Shown here: piece by piece, positions 1-8,424 of the stretch
Layout: the number at the start of each line of letters is the position of its first letter
How positions within the stretch are numbered: the first letter of the stretch is position 1
Assembly (NCBI RefSeq): GCF_008801605.1
Contig: NZ_VZPJ01000015.1
Coordinates: 84,901-148,900, forward strand
Length of the DNA: 64,000 nt
Reading direction: 5' to 3'
From: Pseudomonas brassicacearum subsp. brassicacearum
Lineage (GTDB): Bacteria > Pseudomonadota > Gammaproteobacteria > Pseudomonadales > Pseudomonadaceae
Notes under the pieces: model-generated
The model's database searches: none
Seen by the model: only the letters and a program-made list of their open reading frames with translations
Told to the model about the DNA's origin: nothing
Translations under genes and position numbers: made by a program

Positions 1-182
1 ACGCCAATCGTCGGCCTGCGATGAGTCGCAGAGCAGAAGCAGGCCGCATGAAGTCAACGACAGACACAGCGAACGGAACATGGGAGCACCCGGATGGAAG
101 TTGGATGCGCCCATGCTAGGCAGTTGCCGGCGGGCAATCTTTGACAGTTTTGTCGGGAAATTGTCAAAGAGTGTGAAGCAAC
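1..182. other. Left-edge intergenic sequence, no gene seen
   Basis: No convincing coding sequence lies here on either strand. The only structure I see is an inverted repeat at 139-169 with 8-base arms (CTTTGACA and TGTCAAAG) around a 15-base loop. It lies just beyond the 3' end of the GFA gene, but it has no T-run, so it is a weak terminator candidate and could equally be an operator for something to the left. Confidence 0.4.
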
Positions 183-671
183 CTAACGACTCAAATCCAG
201 GCGTTCATGCCACTGGGCAATCGACTCTTGGGGATAGACCTCGAACTGCTGGTCGCCCGGATGCGCCTCGACTTCCACCCACGGCGCCTTGGAACCCAGC
301 ATCAGGTGGGTGTGCTCCGGCGGCACCGGTAGCGGTGTGTCGATGGCCGAGGCGAAGGGGTGAATCAGCTCCGGCCATTCAGGACTGAACAGCCATAACC
401 CCGAACCGCACAAGGAACAGAAATGCCGTTCGGCGCTGCTGCGGTGGGCGCGTAGATCGCCTTCGTCCTTGAGTCGTGCGTGGTAGATCGAGATGTGCTT
501 GCGACCGCGCACCTTCAGGCTCTGGGCATCGCCCCCCAGGTTGATCGCAAAACCGCCGCCGCCCTGGGTCTTGCGGCAGATCGAGCAGTAGCAGCGCTGA
601 TAGGGGTAGGGGTGAGCACTGTCGAGGGTGAACGACACCGCGCCGCAGTGGCAGGATCCTTCTAGCTGCAT
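183..671 (-). CDS. GFA/CENP-V domain zinc protein
   Basis: A 162-residue protein of the glutathione-dependent formaldehyde-activating (GFA, Mss4-like fold) family. The N-terminus carries the family zinc pattern: CHCGAV at about residues 7-12, then CYCSICRKTQGG near 27-38, and a later CSLCG near 85. These cysteines bind zinc in the family. The length suits a single-domain GFA protein. The ATG is preceded by a strong GGAGG. Most members have no proven substrate, so formaldehyde metabolism is only a family label. It stands alone, with a REP pair upstream separating it from alkA. Confidence 0.85.
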   Translation of the reverse strand: MQLEGSCHCGAVSFTLDSAHPYPYQRCYCSICRKTQGGGGFAINLGGDAQSLKVRGRKHISIYHARLKDEGDLRAHRSSAERHFCSLCGSGLWLFSPEWPELIHPFASAIDTPLPVPPEHTHLMLGSKAPWVEVEAHPGDQQFEVYPQESIAQWHERLDLSR

Positions 672-763
672 GGGGAACCTCCAGTGGGATTGGAAATGAC
701 TCAGTACAGCCTAGACAGTTTGCGTCTTGACAGTTGGATTGAAGGTGACCATGCGACCGCCTT

Positions 764-854
764 CGCGAGCAAGCCCGCTCCCACAGGGGATTTTCTGTGT
801 AGATACAATTTGTGGACACTGAAGATCAACTGTGGGAGCGAGCTTGCTCGCGAT
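764..854. repeat. REP pair (GAGCTTGCTCGC family)
   Basis: Two inverted arms, CGCGAGCAAGCCCGCTCCCAC on the left and GTGGGAGCGAGCTTGCTCGC on the right, separated by about 45 bases. It lies between the GFA gene and alkA. The left arm has a CCC variant in its core. Confidence 0.9.
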
Positions 855-869
855 GAACGATGACACGGT

Positions 870-1487
870 CTAGCGACCGGGCACCCGCCACAAATACCAC
901 GCCGCCACCGTCCGATAAGGGCTCCAGGCCAGGCCGATCTCAACCATCCGCTTGCGGCTGGGCTGTTGCTCCAACCCCTTGAGCCGTCGATAACCTTCAC
1001 GTACGCCAAAGTCATCGGCTGGCAGGATGTCCGGCCGTTCCAGGCTGTAGATCAGCAGCATCTCCACGGTCCAGCGCCCGACGCCGCGCAAGCTGACCAG
1101 GCGCTCGATCAACGCTTCATCCTCCATCGCCCGCGCAGTGGCGTAATCCGGCACGATGGCGTCCAGCGTTGCCTGGGCGATGCCCTGGATCGTCGCGATC
1201 TTGCTCGCGGAAAACCCACAGCCGCGCAACTGCGCAACGTCTGTCGCCAGGATCTGCCCGGGATTGGGGAATGCCTGCGCCGGGAACAACGCCAGCAGCC
1301 GGCCGAGGATGGCATCGCCTGCCTTGGCGTGCAGTTGCTGGTAGGCAATCGCCCGCACCAGGGCTTCATAGGGGTCACGGGCCGGCTTGGGTTGCAGCAG
1401 GCAAGGGCCGATCGCCTCGACGTGACGTCGCCAGTCTTCGTCGAGGCTTGCCAGCACGGCACTGGCCTCGTGGTAGGGCACAGGCAT
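870..1487 (-). CDS. alkA: DNA-3-methyladenine glycosylase II
   Basis: Base-excision repair glycosylase that removes alkylated purines. It has the helix-hairpin-helix plus Gly/Pro-Asp signature: LRGVGRWTVEML at about residues 130-141, followed by the catalytic aspartate in PADDFGVREG. The product is 205 residues, so it is the short form without the N-terminal domain of E. coli AlkA. I chose the ATG at 1487, which has GGAG about 12 bases upstream. A TTG at 1514 would add nine residues and would overlap the ada stop as TTGA. It lies immediately downstream of ada on the same strand and is probably co-transcribed, which fits the adaptive response to alkylation. Confidence 0.88.
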   Translation of the reverse strand: MPVPYHEASAVLASLDEDWRRHVEAIGPCLLQPKPARDPYEALVRAIAYQQLHAKAGDAILGRLLALFPAQAFPNPGQILATDVAQLRGCGFSASKIATIQGIAQATLDAIVPDYATARAMEDEALIERLVSLRGVGRWTVEMLLIYSLERPDILPADDFGVREGYRRLKGLEQQPSRKRMVEIGLAWSPYRTVAAWYLWRVPGR

Positions 1488-1510
1488 CAGGTATTCGTTC
1501 TCCGGGGCGC

Positions 1511-2593
1511 TCAAAACGCCAGGGGCAGTGAAACCTGCACCGCGGCTTTCTCCAGCCGTAGCAGAAACGCCTTGCGCGGCTGTCCGCCACCATAGCCGGT
1601 CAACGAGCCATCCGCACCGATCACCCGGTGGCAGGGAATGACGATGGCCAAGCGATTCTGCCCGTTGGCCAGGCCCACGGCGCGGCTGGCGCCAGGGCTG
1701 CCCAGCGCCGTGGCGATGCCGCCGTAGCTGCGGGTTTCGCCGTAGGGGATCTTTTGCAGTTCAGCCCAGACCCGTACGGCGAAGGCGCTGCCGGGCATGT
1801 GCAGCGGGACGTTGAATGCCGTGAGCTTGCCGGCGAAATAATCGGCCAGTTCGGTTTCGATCTGTTGCAAATGAGCGTTGTGCCCCGGCGCAACCGTGTA
1901 GCCGTAGCGTTGCTGCAGCTCTTCCAGTTCCTTGGTCAGGGCCGGGCGGTCGAGGAACTCCAGCAGCACCAGGCCTCGTCGTTCGGCCATGGCCAGCATG
2001 GGGCCCAGCGGTGTGGTCAGGCGGGTGAACAACAAAGGTTCGCTGAGGGCTGCGCGGCCCGGCGTGATGTGGAAGGATTTCACGAAGGCATCACGAAAAC
2101 CGCTCAATGACTCGTAGCCGGAGTCGAACGCGGCATTGTCGATGGAACTGCCGTCCTTGATGCCGCCCAGGGCAATGCCCAGGCGGCGGGTGCGCAGGTA
2201 GGCGTGAAAGGTCATGCCGAAATGTTGCTTGAACCAGCGGCGCAGTTTCAGCGGCTCGATACCTTGTTCCAGCAGCAGGGCATCGGTCCAGCGCAGGTCG
2301 GGTTCGGCGTCCACGGCCTTGAGTAGGGCCTGGATCCAGTCTGGCGCGATGGCGGCGGCGTCCAGCGGCTTGCAGCGCAGGCAGGCCCGGTAGCCGGCCG
2401 ACATGGCTTCGTCGGCATGGGCGAAGAACTCGACGTTCTCCGGTTTCGGCTTGCGCGCGGTGCAACTGGGGCGACAGAAAATACCGGTGGTCTTGACCGC
2501 AGTGAAGAACACCCCCTCGTAGGCGGTGTCTCGTTCGAGCATGGCGCGGACCATCTCGGCATGGGGCGGGAGCAGCGAGTCGTGTAGGTTCAT
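1511..2593 (-). CDS. ada: Ada: methyltransferase and AraC-type activator
   Basis: Bifunctional alkylation-response protein, 360 residues. The N-terminal Ada domain has the zinc cysteines (C40, C44 in IFCRPSC, then C71/C74 in ACLRCKP); one of these accepts methyl from phosphotriesters in the family. An AraC-type helix-turn-helix follows (about 85-180). The C-terminal O6-methylguanine methyltransferase domain carries IPCHRVIG with acceptor C321, the same number as in E. coli. The reading frame could extend to 2680, but the family N-terminus fits the ATG at 2593. It heads the ada-alkA unit and is divergent from the glycine-rich protein gene. Confidence 0.93.
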   Translation of the reverse strand: MNLHDSLLPPHAEMVRAMLERDTAYEGVFFTAVKTTGIFCRPSCTARKPKPENVEFFAHADEAMSAGYRACLRCKPLDAAAIAPDWIQALLKAVDAEPDLRWTDALLLEQGIEPLKLRRWFKQHFGMTFHAYLRTRRLGIALGGIKDGSSIDNAAFDSGYESLSGFRDAFVKSFHITPGRAALSEPLLFTRLTTPLGPMLAMAERRGLVLLEFLDRPALTKELEELQQRYGYTVAPGHNAHLQQIETELADYFAGKLTAFNVPLHMPGSAFAVRVWAELQKIPYGETRSYGGIATALGSPGASRAVGLANGQNRLAIVIPCHRVIGADGSLTGYGGGQPRKAFLLRLEKAAVQVSLPLAF

Positions 2594-2642
2594 GGGCCTG
2601 AGCATAGAACCGTGCCCGGAACGACTCCACCGAAAAATCGAC

Positions 2643-2710
2643 AGTGAATTCCGTTCACTTGGTCGGACGGTCACGAACAAAAATTGAACCTGCGAGTCTT
2701 AAAGGTTCAA
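2643..2710. promoter_or_regulatory. Two inverted repeats between ada and the Gly-rich gene
   Basis: AGTGAA/TTCACT arms (2643-2659, 5-base centre) and TTGAACCT/AGGTTCAA arms (2684-2710, 11-base centre) sit in the 144-base divergent region. Both are perfect. The second lies just upstream of the Gly-rich gene and could be an operator or a 5'-UTR hairpin. No known consensus is recognised. Confidence 0.4.
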
Positions 2711-2737
2711 CCGTTGTTTTTGTCTTTCGGAGACATC

Positions 2738-3211
2738 ATGTCCAAACATAAGAAATCCCTCATCGCCGTTGCTGTCTGTGCCTTGGCGTTCGGTGCCTCG
2801 GCCTTGCTGCCTGCTGAGTTGTCGCCTATCGGTTCGAGCTATGCCGCAGGCGGCAATGGGGGTGGTGGCGGCCACGGTGGAGGAAACGGTGGTGGCAATG
2901 GCGGTGGCCACGGTGGTGGCATCGGTGGTGGCCAGGACCATGACAAGTCTGGTGATTCCAGCGGCCTTGGCAAAGGATTGGTCAGCGACCACACCGGTAC
3001 CCGCACCCGCGATCATGGCCTGAGCGGCAAGCACACTGGTACCACTCGCACCGACCGCACCAGCAAGGCTTCGCTGACCTCGAGCATCGCCAACGACCGT
3101 GATACCCGTGGCCTGACCAAGGCATCGGCGATTTCCACCGCTACACCAGGTACCCACAACACCAAGGGCCTGACCAACGCGACCACCTCTTCGATCAAGA
3201 ACGACCGCTGA
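2738..3211 (+). CDS. Secreted glycine-rich repeat protein
   Basis: A 157-residue protein I do not recognise as a named family. It has a signal peptide (KHKK, then a hydrophobic stretch to about residue 22, likely cleavage after SSYA at 36). A Gly/His/Asn tract follows at 37-65, then an Asp/Ser/Thr-rich basic tail. The tail contains two seven-residue units (TRGLTKA, TKGLTNA) and two eight-residue units (TSSIANDR, TSSIKNDR). GGAG lies seven bases before the ATG at 2738. A strong terminator follows directly, so it is probably monocistronic. It is likely periplasmic or surface-exposed and disordered; metal binding by the His/Gly tract is only a guess. Confidence 0.75.
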   Translation: MSKHKKSLIAVAVCALAFGASALLPAELSPIGSSYAAGGNGGGGGHGGGNGGGNGGGHGGGIGGGQDHDKSGDSSGLGKGLVSDHTGTRTRDHGLSGKHTGTTRTDRTSKASLTSSIANDRDTRGLTKASAISTATPGTHNTKGLTNATTSSIKNDR

Positions 3212-3218
3212 TCGCTTG

Positions 3219-3260
3219 AAAAAAAGCCGCGACGCCTGTGCATGGCGTCGCGGCTTTTTT
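3219..3260. terminator. Bidirectional rho-independent terminator
   Basis: A-run, stem GCCGCGACGCC / GGCGTCGCGGC with an 8-base loop, then a T-run. It lies between the convergent Gly-rich gene and trkH and can serve both. Confidence 0.93.
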
Positions 3261-3289
3261 GTTTGTCTGTTTTGCCTGACCCGACGTGT

Positions 3290-4744
3290 TCAATACTTCC
3301 AGAACACCGGCGTGAACAACACCAGCACTGTCAGGATCTCCAGCCGACCCAGCAGCATACCAATGGTCAGCAGCCACTTCGCCGCATCCGGCAAGGTCGA
3401 GAAGTTGCCGGCTGGCCCGATGATCGTGCCCAGCCCCGGGCCCACGTTGCACACGGCGGTGGCCGCGCCGGTCAGGGCGGTGGTCCAGTCCAGGCCGATC
3501 AGCGCCAACCCCAGGGCGATAGCGCCAATGGTGATGGTGAAGAAAAACGAAAAGGTCAGCAGCGAACGGACGATCTCTTCGTCGATGGGGTGATTGTTGT
3601 ATTTTTTCTGGATCACCGCCCGGGGATGGATCAGTTGTTTCAGGCTGCCCATCAGTAACTCGCCGGCTACCTGGAAGCGGAAGATCTTCAGTCCGCCGGC
3701 CGTCGATCCCGAGCAACCGCCAACGAACGTCAAATAGAAGAACAGCAGCAAGGCAAAGCTGCCCCATAGGGTGTAGTCGCCCAGCGCCACGCCCGTGGTG
3801 GTGACCACCGACGTCACGTTGACGGCCACGATGCGGACCGCGTCCCACCAGCTGTAGTCGCTGTTCAGGCTCAGCCAGGTCCCCACGATGAGCCAGGTGA
3901 TGACCAGGAATCCGACGAATCCCCTGACTTGCTGGTCCTTGAGCAACGCGCGTTTGTGGCCGCGCAAGGTGGCGACGTACAAGGTGAACGGCAGCGCGCC
4001 TGCCATCATGACGACCACCGACACCCAGTGAATGGCCGGTTGGGGCCAATGCCCCAGGGAAGCATCCGACGTGGAGAAGCCGCCCGTGGAAATCAACGAC
4101 ATCGCGTGGTTGATCGCTTCGAAGGGCGTCATGCCGGCCAGCCACAAGGCCAGGGTGGCGAGGCCCGTCAAGCCGACATAGATCCACAGGATGTAGTTCG
4201 CCGCGACATGGGAGCGCGGTGTGACTTTCTCCGACCAGTCCGACGACTCGGTCTGGAACAGCCGCATGCCGCCAACCCGTAGCAGTGGCAGGATCGCCAC
4301 GGCCATGCCGATAAAGCCGATCCCGCCGAGCCAGTGCAGCATCGAGCGCCAGATCAACAGGCCGGGGGAGGCCGTGTCCAGACCGGTGAGGATGGTCGAG
4401 CCGGTGGTGGTGATGCCGGACATGGTTTCGAAAAAGGCATCGGTGTAGCTGATGTGCTGGATGAACACCATGGGCAGGGCGGCGAAGCTGCAGACGATGA
4501 CCCAACTGGCGGTGGTCAGCAGATACATGTCCCGCGGGCGCATCTGGGTGTGTGCTGGCCGACCGCGCGCCACCAGCGCGACGCCGCAGACGAAGGTGAT
4601 CAGGCTCGACCACAAAAACGCCGAGAGGTCATCGTTGCGCTCGTACATCACCAGCGTCAAAAGCGGGATTGCCATGCTGGCAGCCAGGGTGATCAGGAAA
4701 ATACCGAGGATGAAGCCAATAAACCGCACAACCGCAATGGACAT
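3290..4744 (-). CDS. trkH: TrkH-family potassium uptake protein
   Basis: Inner-membrane K+ translocating subunit of the Trk/Ktr superfamily, 484 residues with about ten hydrophobic segments. The filter-loop motif CSGSTAGGLKIFRFQ is present in the C-terminal half, as is GLDTASPGLLIWRSMLHWLGG earlier. The reading frame continues to 5137, but those residues are hydrophilic and unlike TrkH; the ATG at 4744 opens a normal hydrophobic N-terminus (MSIAVVRFIGFILG). No trkA is nearby, which is usual in Pseudomonas because trkA lies elsewhere. Confidence 0.92.
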   Translation of the reverse strand: MSIAVVRFIGFILGIFLITLAASMAIPLLTLVMYERNDDLSAFLWSSLITFVCGVALVARGRPAHTQMRPRDMYLLTTASWVIVCSFAALPMVFIQHISYTDAFFETMSGITTTGSTILTGLDTASPGLLIWRSMLHWLGGIGFIGMAVAILPLLRVGGMRLFQTESSDWSEKVTPRSHVAANYILWIYVGLTGLATLALWLAGMTPFEAINHAMSLISTGGFSTSDASLGHWPQPAIHWVSVVVMMAGALPFTLYVATLRGHKRALLKDQQVRGFVGFLVITWLIVGTWLSLNSDYSWWDAVRIVAVNVTSVVTTTGVALGDYTLWGSFALLLFFYLTFVGGCSGSTAGGLKIFRFQVAGELLMGSLKQLIHPRAVIQKKYNNHPIDEEIVRSLLTFSFFFTITIGAIALGLALIGLDWTTALTGAATAVCNVGPGLGTIIGPAGNFSTLPDAAKWLLTIGMLLGRLEILTVLVLFTPVFWKY

Positions 4745-4886
4745 AGAACACGCCTGAATGAATGAGCCGCACAGTATTGTTTTTGTGGTGGGCTGATGGG
4801 TAGCCCCTTGGGCAGTTTTGTTCAATACCGCCCGCGATTGGCAATTTACCTTGATCGCCACCTCACAGATATGAAGAAGGTATGCG

Positions 4887-5474
4887 ATGAGTTTGATTCT
4901 TTCCATGGCGGCGTTTGCCCTGGTCGCCTCCATTACACCCGGCCCGGTCAATATCGTCGCCCTCAGCTCCGGGGCGCGGTACGGGTTTCGTGCGACGTTG
5001 CGCCATGTGGGCGGTGCAACCCTGGGGTTTGTCTTGCTGCTGGTGCTGATGGGGCTGGGGTTGCATGAAGTGTTGCAACGCTGGCCTGGCCTCACACGGG
5101 TGGTGCAACTGGGCGGCGTGGCGTTTCTGTTATTCATGGCCTGGAAACTGGCGATGGATAACGGGCATCTGGGCGGCGAGGACGATGGGCGAGCGCCTTC
5201 GATGTTCTATGGCGCGCTGATGCAATGGCTGAACCCCAAGGCGTGGCTGGCCTGCGTGGCGGGAATGGGGGCGTTCGTGGCCGATGGCGAGGCGCGGCTG
5301 GTGTGGCAGTTTGCGGCGATCTACCTGGTGATCTGCTACGTCTCGGTGGGCTGCTGGGCCTACGCCGGGAGTTTCCTGCGCACCTGGCTGGGTAATCCGG
5401 CGACCATGCGCCTGTTCAATCGGACGATGGCGGGGTTGTTGGTGGCCAGTGCGGTGTATCTGTTGTTGCCTTGA
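4887..5474 (+). CDS. LysE/RhtB-family exporter
   Basis: A 195-residue inner-membrane exporter with about six membrane segments. The family signature SITPGPVNIVALSSGARYGF lies at residues 15-34, as in LysE/RhtB amino-acid effluxers. AGG sits seven bases before the ATG. It is convergent with the AraC-type regulator gene next door, a frequent arrangement for LysE-type exporters. The substrate is unknown and would be an amino acid or a derivative. Confidence 0.9.
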   Translation: MSLILSMAAFALVASITPGPVNIVALSSGARYGFRATLRHVGGATLGFVLLLVLMGLGLHEVLQRWPGLTRVVQLGGVAFLLFMAWKLAMDNGHLGGEDDGRAPSMFYGALMQWLNPKAWLACVAGMGAFVADGEARLVWQFAAIYLVICYVSVGCWAYAGSFLRTWLGNPATMRLFNRTMAGLLVASAVYLLLP

Positions 5475-5503
5475 GCCAACCCGCCACAAAAGGTGGTGCG
5501 GTA

Positions 5504-6328
5504 TCAGCCGCGATACTGGCCGGGCGTAGCCGCCAGGTGTTGCTTGAAGGCACGCTGGAAATGCGCCTGGTCGGCAAACCCGCTGTCCAGCGCGACGTCG
5601 GCGATCAGCTTGCCTTCGCGCAATTGGCGCCGGGCAAACTGGATCCGGCGGTTGACCAGGAAGGCGTGGGGCGTCATCCCGTAATGGCGCTTGAAGGCTC
5701 GGCTCAGGTAGGACGGCGACAGTTGCGCGGCGGTGCAGATGTCTTCCAGCTTCAAGGCTTCGCTGCAATGGTCGTGGATAAACTGCGCCGCACGCATCAG
5801 GCCCGGATGGCTGCCCCGGTCCGGGCGACCGGCAGGGTTGAGCCGTTGTTGCAGGTCGATGAAAAATGCCTCGGTGGCGGCGTGCTTGTGGTGCGTGTCG
5901 AGCTGCTCATCCACCAATTGCTCATACAACCTTCCCAATGCGGCAAACAGCTCCACATCGCGGCTGTGCGTGGTGGCGAAGCCCTGGAAATCCAGGCTTT
6001 CGTCAAAGCCGATACGGCGCTGCAAGTCTCTGAGCCACTGGGTGTCGACGTACAGCATCACGTAGGACCACGGTTGATCGTCGATCGGGTTGCACGCGTG
6101 GACGTCGCCCGGGTTCATCAGCACCACCGTGCCGCTTTCCACCTGGAAATTCGAGCGTTCGTGAATGTAGGTGCTGCGCCCGGCGGTGATCGCGCCGATG
6201 GAAAAGTGGTCATGTGAATGGCGCGAATAGCAGACCTTGCGTCCATCACCGATGGCCCGGGCTTCGATGAAGGGCAGGGCCGCGTCGCGCCAGAAGCGTG
6301 GGGCGTCGTCATGGGGGGCGTGCTTCAT
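5504..6328 (-). CDS. AraC-family transcriptional regulator
   Basis: A 274-residue regulator. The N-terminal cupin-like effector domain includes SHDHFSIGAITAG and VVLMNPGDVHACN. The C-terminal pair of helix-turn-helix motifs (about 175-274) includes LSPSYLSRAFKRHYGMTPHA and IADVALDSGFADQAHFQRAF. GAGGA precedes the ATG. It probably controls the adjacent LysE-type exporter, an inference from position. Confidence 0.92.
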   Translation of the reverse strand: MKHAPHDDAPRFWRDAALPFIEARAIGDGRKVCYSRHSHDHFSIGAITAGRSTYIHERSNFQVESGTVVLMNPGDVHACNPIDDQPWSYVMLYVDTQWLRDLQRRIGFDESLDFQGFATTHSRDVELFAALGRLYEQLVDEQLDTHHKHAATEAFFIDLQQRLNPAGRPDRGSHPGLMRAAQFIHDHCSEALKLEDICTAAQLSPSYLSRAFKRHYGMTPHAFLVNRRIQFARRQLREGKLIADVALDSGFADQAHFQRAFKQHLAATPGQYRG

Positions 6329-6434
6329 CGGTCAGCGTCCTCGTCTTGAACCTGAGTGGCAGTGTATTAGTCCTGACCGGTAAATGCCCGTCGGATTTAG
6401 CCCGTTCGGTTTGAAGGGCTGGGGTCCTGGACTA

Positions 6435-6448
6435 GACTTCATGAAGTC
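6435..6448. promoter_or_regulatory. Perfect 14-bp palindrome GACTTCATGAAGTC
   Basis: It lies 18 bases upstream of the preferred start of the GGDEF gene and about 105 bases upstream of the divergent AraC gene. It is a plausible dimeric operator, but the regulator is unknown. Confidence 0.35.
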
Positions 6449-6466
6449 CTGCCAATGGAGTTTCCG

Positions 6467-7429
6467 ATGCTTGCGCCACGCAAACCGGACGACGAAGCCG
6501 CTCGCCTCAAGAATCTGCACTCGCTCAAGCTGCTTGATACCGCACCCGAAGAGCGGTTTGACCGCCTGACCCGCCTTGCCCGACGCCTGTTTGACGTGCC
6601 CATCGCGCTGGTGTCGCTGGTGGACGCCAACCGGCAGTGGTTCAAGTCCAGCGCCGGCCTGGACGCCAGCGAAACCTCGCGGGAGATTTCCTTCTGTGGG
6701 CATGCGATTTTGCAGGATCAGATCCTGGAGATCTGCGACGCGGAACAGGATGAGCGCTTCCACGACAACCCACTGGTCACGGACAAGCCTGGCATTCGCT
6801 TCTATGCGGGGCATCCGCTGGGGATGGAGGACGGCAGCAAGCTCGGCACGTTGTGCCTGCTCGACACCAAGCCGCGCAAGCTCAATGACGAAGAGCGCGA
6901 ACTGTTGCGCGACTTGGCCCGCATGGCCGAGCAGGAAATGGTCGCGGTGCAGATGGCGAGCATGGACGAGCTGACGCTGCTGTCCAATCGGCGTGGCTTC
7001 AGGATGTTGGCCCAGCATGCGTTGAATGTGTGTGATCGCTTGTCGCGACCGGCGACGCTGCTGTTCTTCGATCTCAACGACTTCAAGCCGATCAACGACC
7101 GTTATGGGCACGCCGAGGGCGACAACGCGCTGAAAACGTTCGCCGATGTGCTGCGTATCGCCTTTCGCGAAAGTGATGTGATCGGCCGCCTGGGCGGTGA
7201 CGAATTCGTGGCGTTGCTCACCGGTTCTTCCCATGTCGAGATAGCGGCAATCATGGCGCGGCTCCAGGAAATCCTCGATGAGCGCAATGCGATGTTGCAG
7301 CGTGGCTATGACATTCGTTTCAGTGTCGGCCAGATCGAGTACGACCCCCAGCGTCATCAGTCGATCGACCTGCTACTGGCGGACGCGGATGCGGCGATGT
7401 ACACACAGAAACAGGCGCTACGCAGCTAG
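6467..7429 (+). CDS. GAF-GGDEF diguanylate cyclase
   Basis: A 320-residue cytoplasmic signalling protein. The N-terminal GAF-like domain (about 20-150) has the typical LVSLVDANRQWFKSSAGLD, EISFCGHAIL and FYAGHPL segments. The C-terminal GGDEF domain has an intact active site at 243-247 (RLGGDEFVALL), so c-di-GMP synthesis from two GTP is expected. No RxxD inhibitory site is obvious before it. I prefer the ATG at 6467 because GGAG sits six bases upstream; an in-frame ATG at 6455 is possible. The gene is monocistronic and followed by REPs. Confidence 0.92.
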   Translation: MLAPRKPDDEAARLKNLHSLKLLDTAPEERFDRLTRLARRLFDVPIALVSLVDANRQWFKSSAGLDASETSREISFCGHAILQDQILEICDAEQDERFHDNPLVTDKPGIRFYAGHPLGMEDGSKLGTLCLLDTKPRKLNDEERELLRDLARMAEQEMVAVQMASMDELTLLSNRRGFRMLAQHALNVCDRLSRPATLLFFDLNDFKPINDRYGHAEGDNALKTFADVLRIAFRESDVIGRLGGDEFVALLTGSSHVEIAAIMARLQEILDERNAMLQRGYDIRFSVGQIEYDPQRHQSIDLLLADADAAMYTQKQALRS

Positions 7430-7443
7430 CACAGGCTGATCCC

Positions 7444-7534
7444 TGTGGGAGCGAGCTTGCTCGCGAAGGCGTCGGCACAGTCAATATCAATGCCAGCAGA
7501 CCCACCGCCATCGCGAGCAAGCTCGCTCCCACAG
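7444..7534. repeat. REP pair (GAGCTTGCTCGC family)
   Basis: GTGGGAGCGAGCTTGCTCGCG and the inverse CGCGAGCAAGCTCGCTCCCAC, separated by about 45 bases, in the convergent gap between the GGDEF gene and fabI. Confidence 0.93.
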
Positions 7535-7553
7535 GGGGGGTTGCAGTGGGCAT

Positions 7554-7595
7554 AAAAAAACGCCGCATGGCCTTTCCAGGACAAGCGGCGTTTTT
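7554..7595. terminator. Rho-independent terminator after fabI
   Basis: A-run, ACGCCGC / GCGGCGT stem with an 18-base loop, then a T-run. It ends the leftward fabI transcript and is symmetrical enough to act in both directions. Confidence 0.85.
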
Positions 7596-7610
7596 GCTGC
7601 AACGTGAAGA

Positions 7611-8405
7611 TTACTCTTCGATGTTGCCCATGGCGGTGGTGTTGAAGCCGCCGTCCACGTACATGATTTCACCGCTGATGCCCGACGCCAGGTCCGAGCA
7701 CAGGAAGGCGCCGGCGTTGCCGACTTCTTCGATGGTGACGTTGCGACGCAGCGGGGTTTGCGCTTCGTTGGCGGCCAGCATCTTGCGGAAGTTCTTGATG
7801 CCGGAAGCGGCGAGGGTGCGGATCGGGCCTGCCGATACGCAGTTGACGCGGGTGCCGTCCGGGCCCAGGGAGCCGGCCAGGTAACGGACGCCGGCTTCCA
7901 GGGAAGCCTTGGCCATGCCCATGACGTTGTAGTTCGGCATGGTGCGCTCGGCGCCCAGGTACGACAGGGTCAGCAGGCTGCCGTTGCGGCCTTTCATCAT
8001 TTCGCGACCGGCCTTGGCCAGGGCCACGAAGCTGTAGGCGCTGATGTCGTGGGCAATGCGGAAACCTTCGCGGGTGGTGGCTTCGGTGAAGTCGCCGTCC
8101 AGTTGGTCGCCCGGGGCGAAGCCCACGGAGTGCACGATGCAGTCCAGGCCGTCCCACTTCTTGCTCAGTTCTTCGAAGACCTTGGCGATTTCTTCATCGC
8201 TGGCCACGTCGCACGGGAAGCACAGCTCAGGGCTCGAACCCCAGCCCTGTGCGAACTCTTCGACACGACCCTTGAGTTTGTCGTTCTGATAAGTGAAGGC
8301 AAGCTCAGCGCCCTCGCGATGCATGGCGGCGGCGATGCCGGATGCGATGGACAGCTTGCTGGCGACACCGACGATCAGTACGCGCTTACCGGCGAGAAAA
8401 CCCAT
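7611..8405 (-). CDS. fabI: Enoyl-ACP reductase FabI
   Basis: NADH-dependent enoyl-[acyl-carrier-protein] reductase of fatty-acid elongation, 264 residues, close to E. coli FabI (262). The divergent SDR nucleotide motif is GVASKLSIASG (13-23). The catalytic Y-x6-K is Y159 and K166 in MPNYNVMGMAKASLE, and Y149 corresponds to the conserved second tyrosine of FabI. GAGGAG lies just before the ATG at 8405. It lies 19 bases downstream of the yej-type ATPase gene, so read-through is possible. Confidence 0.97.
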   Translation of the reverse strand: MGFLAGKRVLIVGVASKLSIASGIAAAMHREGAELAFTYQNDKLKGRVEEFAQGWGSSPELCFPCDVASDEEIAKVFEELSKKWDGLDCIVHSVGFAPGDQLDGDFTEATTREGFRIAHDISAYSFVALAKAGREMMKGRNGSLLTLSYLGAERTMPNYNVMGMAKASLEAGVRYLAGSLGPDGTRVNCVSAGPIRTLAASGIKNFRKMLAANEAQTPLRRNVTIEEVGNAGAFLCSDLASGISGEIMYVDGGFNTTAMGNIEE

Positions 8406-8424
8406 GTGTTGCTCCTCTTTCAGG

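Noticed and set aside
80..388. A 102-codon plus-strand frame at the left edge
   Set aside because: It overlaps the GFA gene antisense and has a Pro/Ala/Arg-rich low-information product.
3290..5137. An N-terminally extended TrkH reaching 5137
   Set aside because: The extra 131 residues are hydrophilic and unlike TrkH, and they overlap the opposite-strand LysE gene and its promoter.
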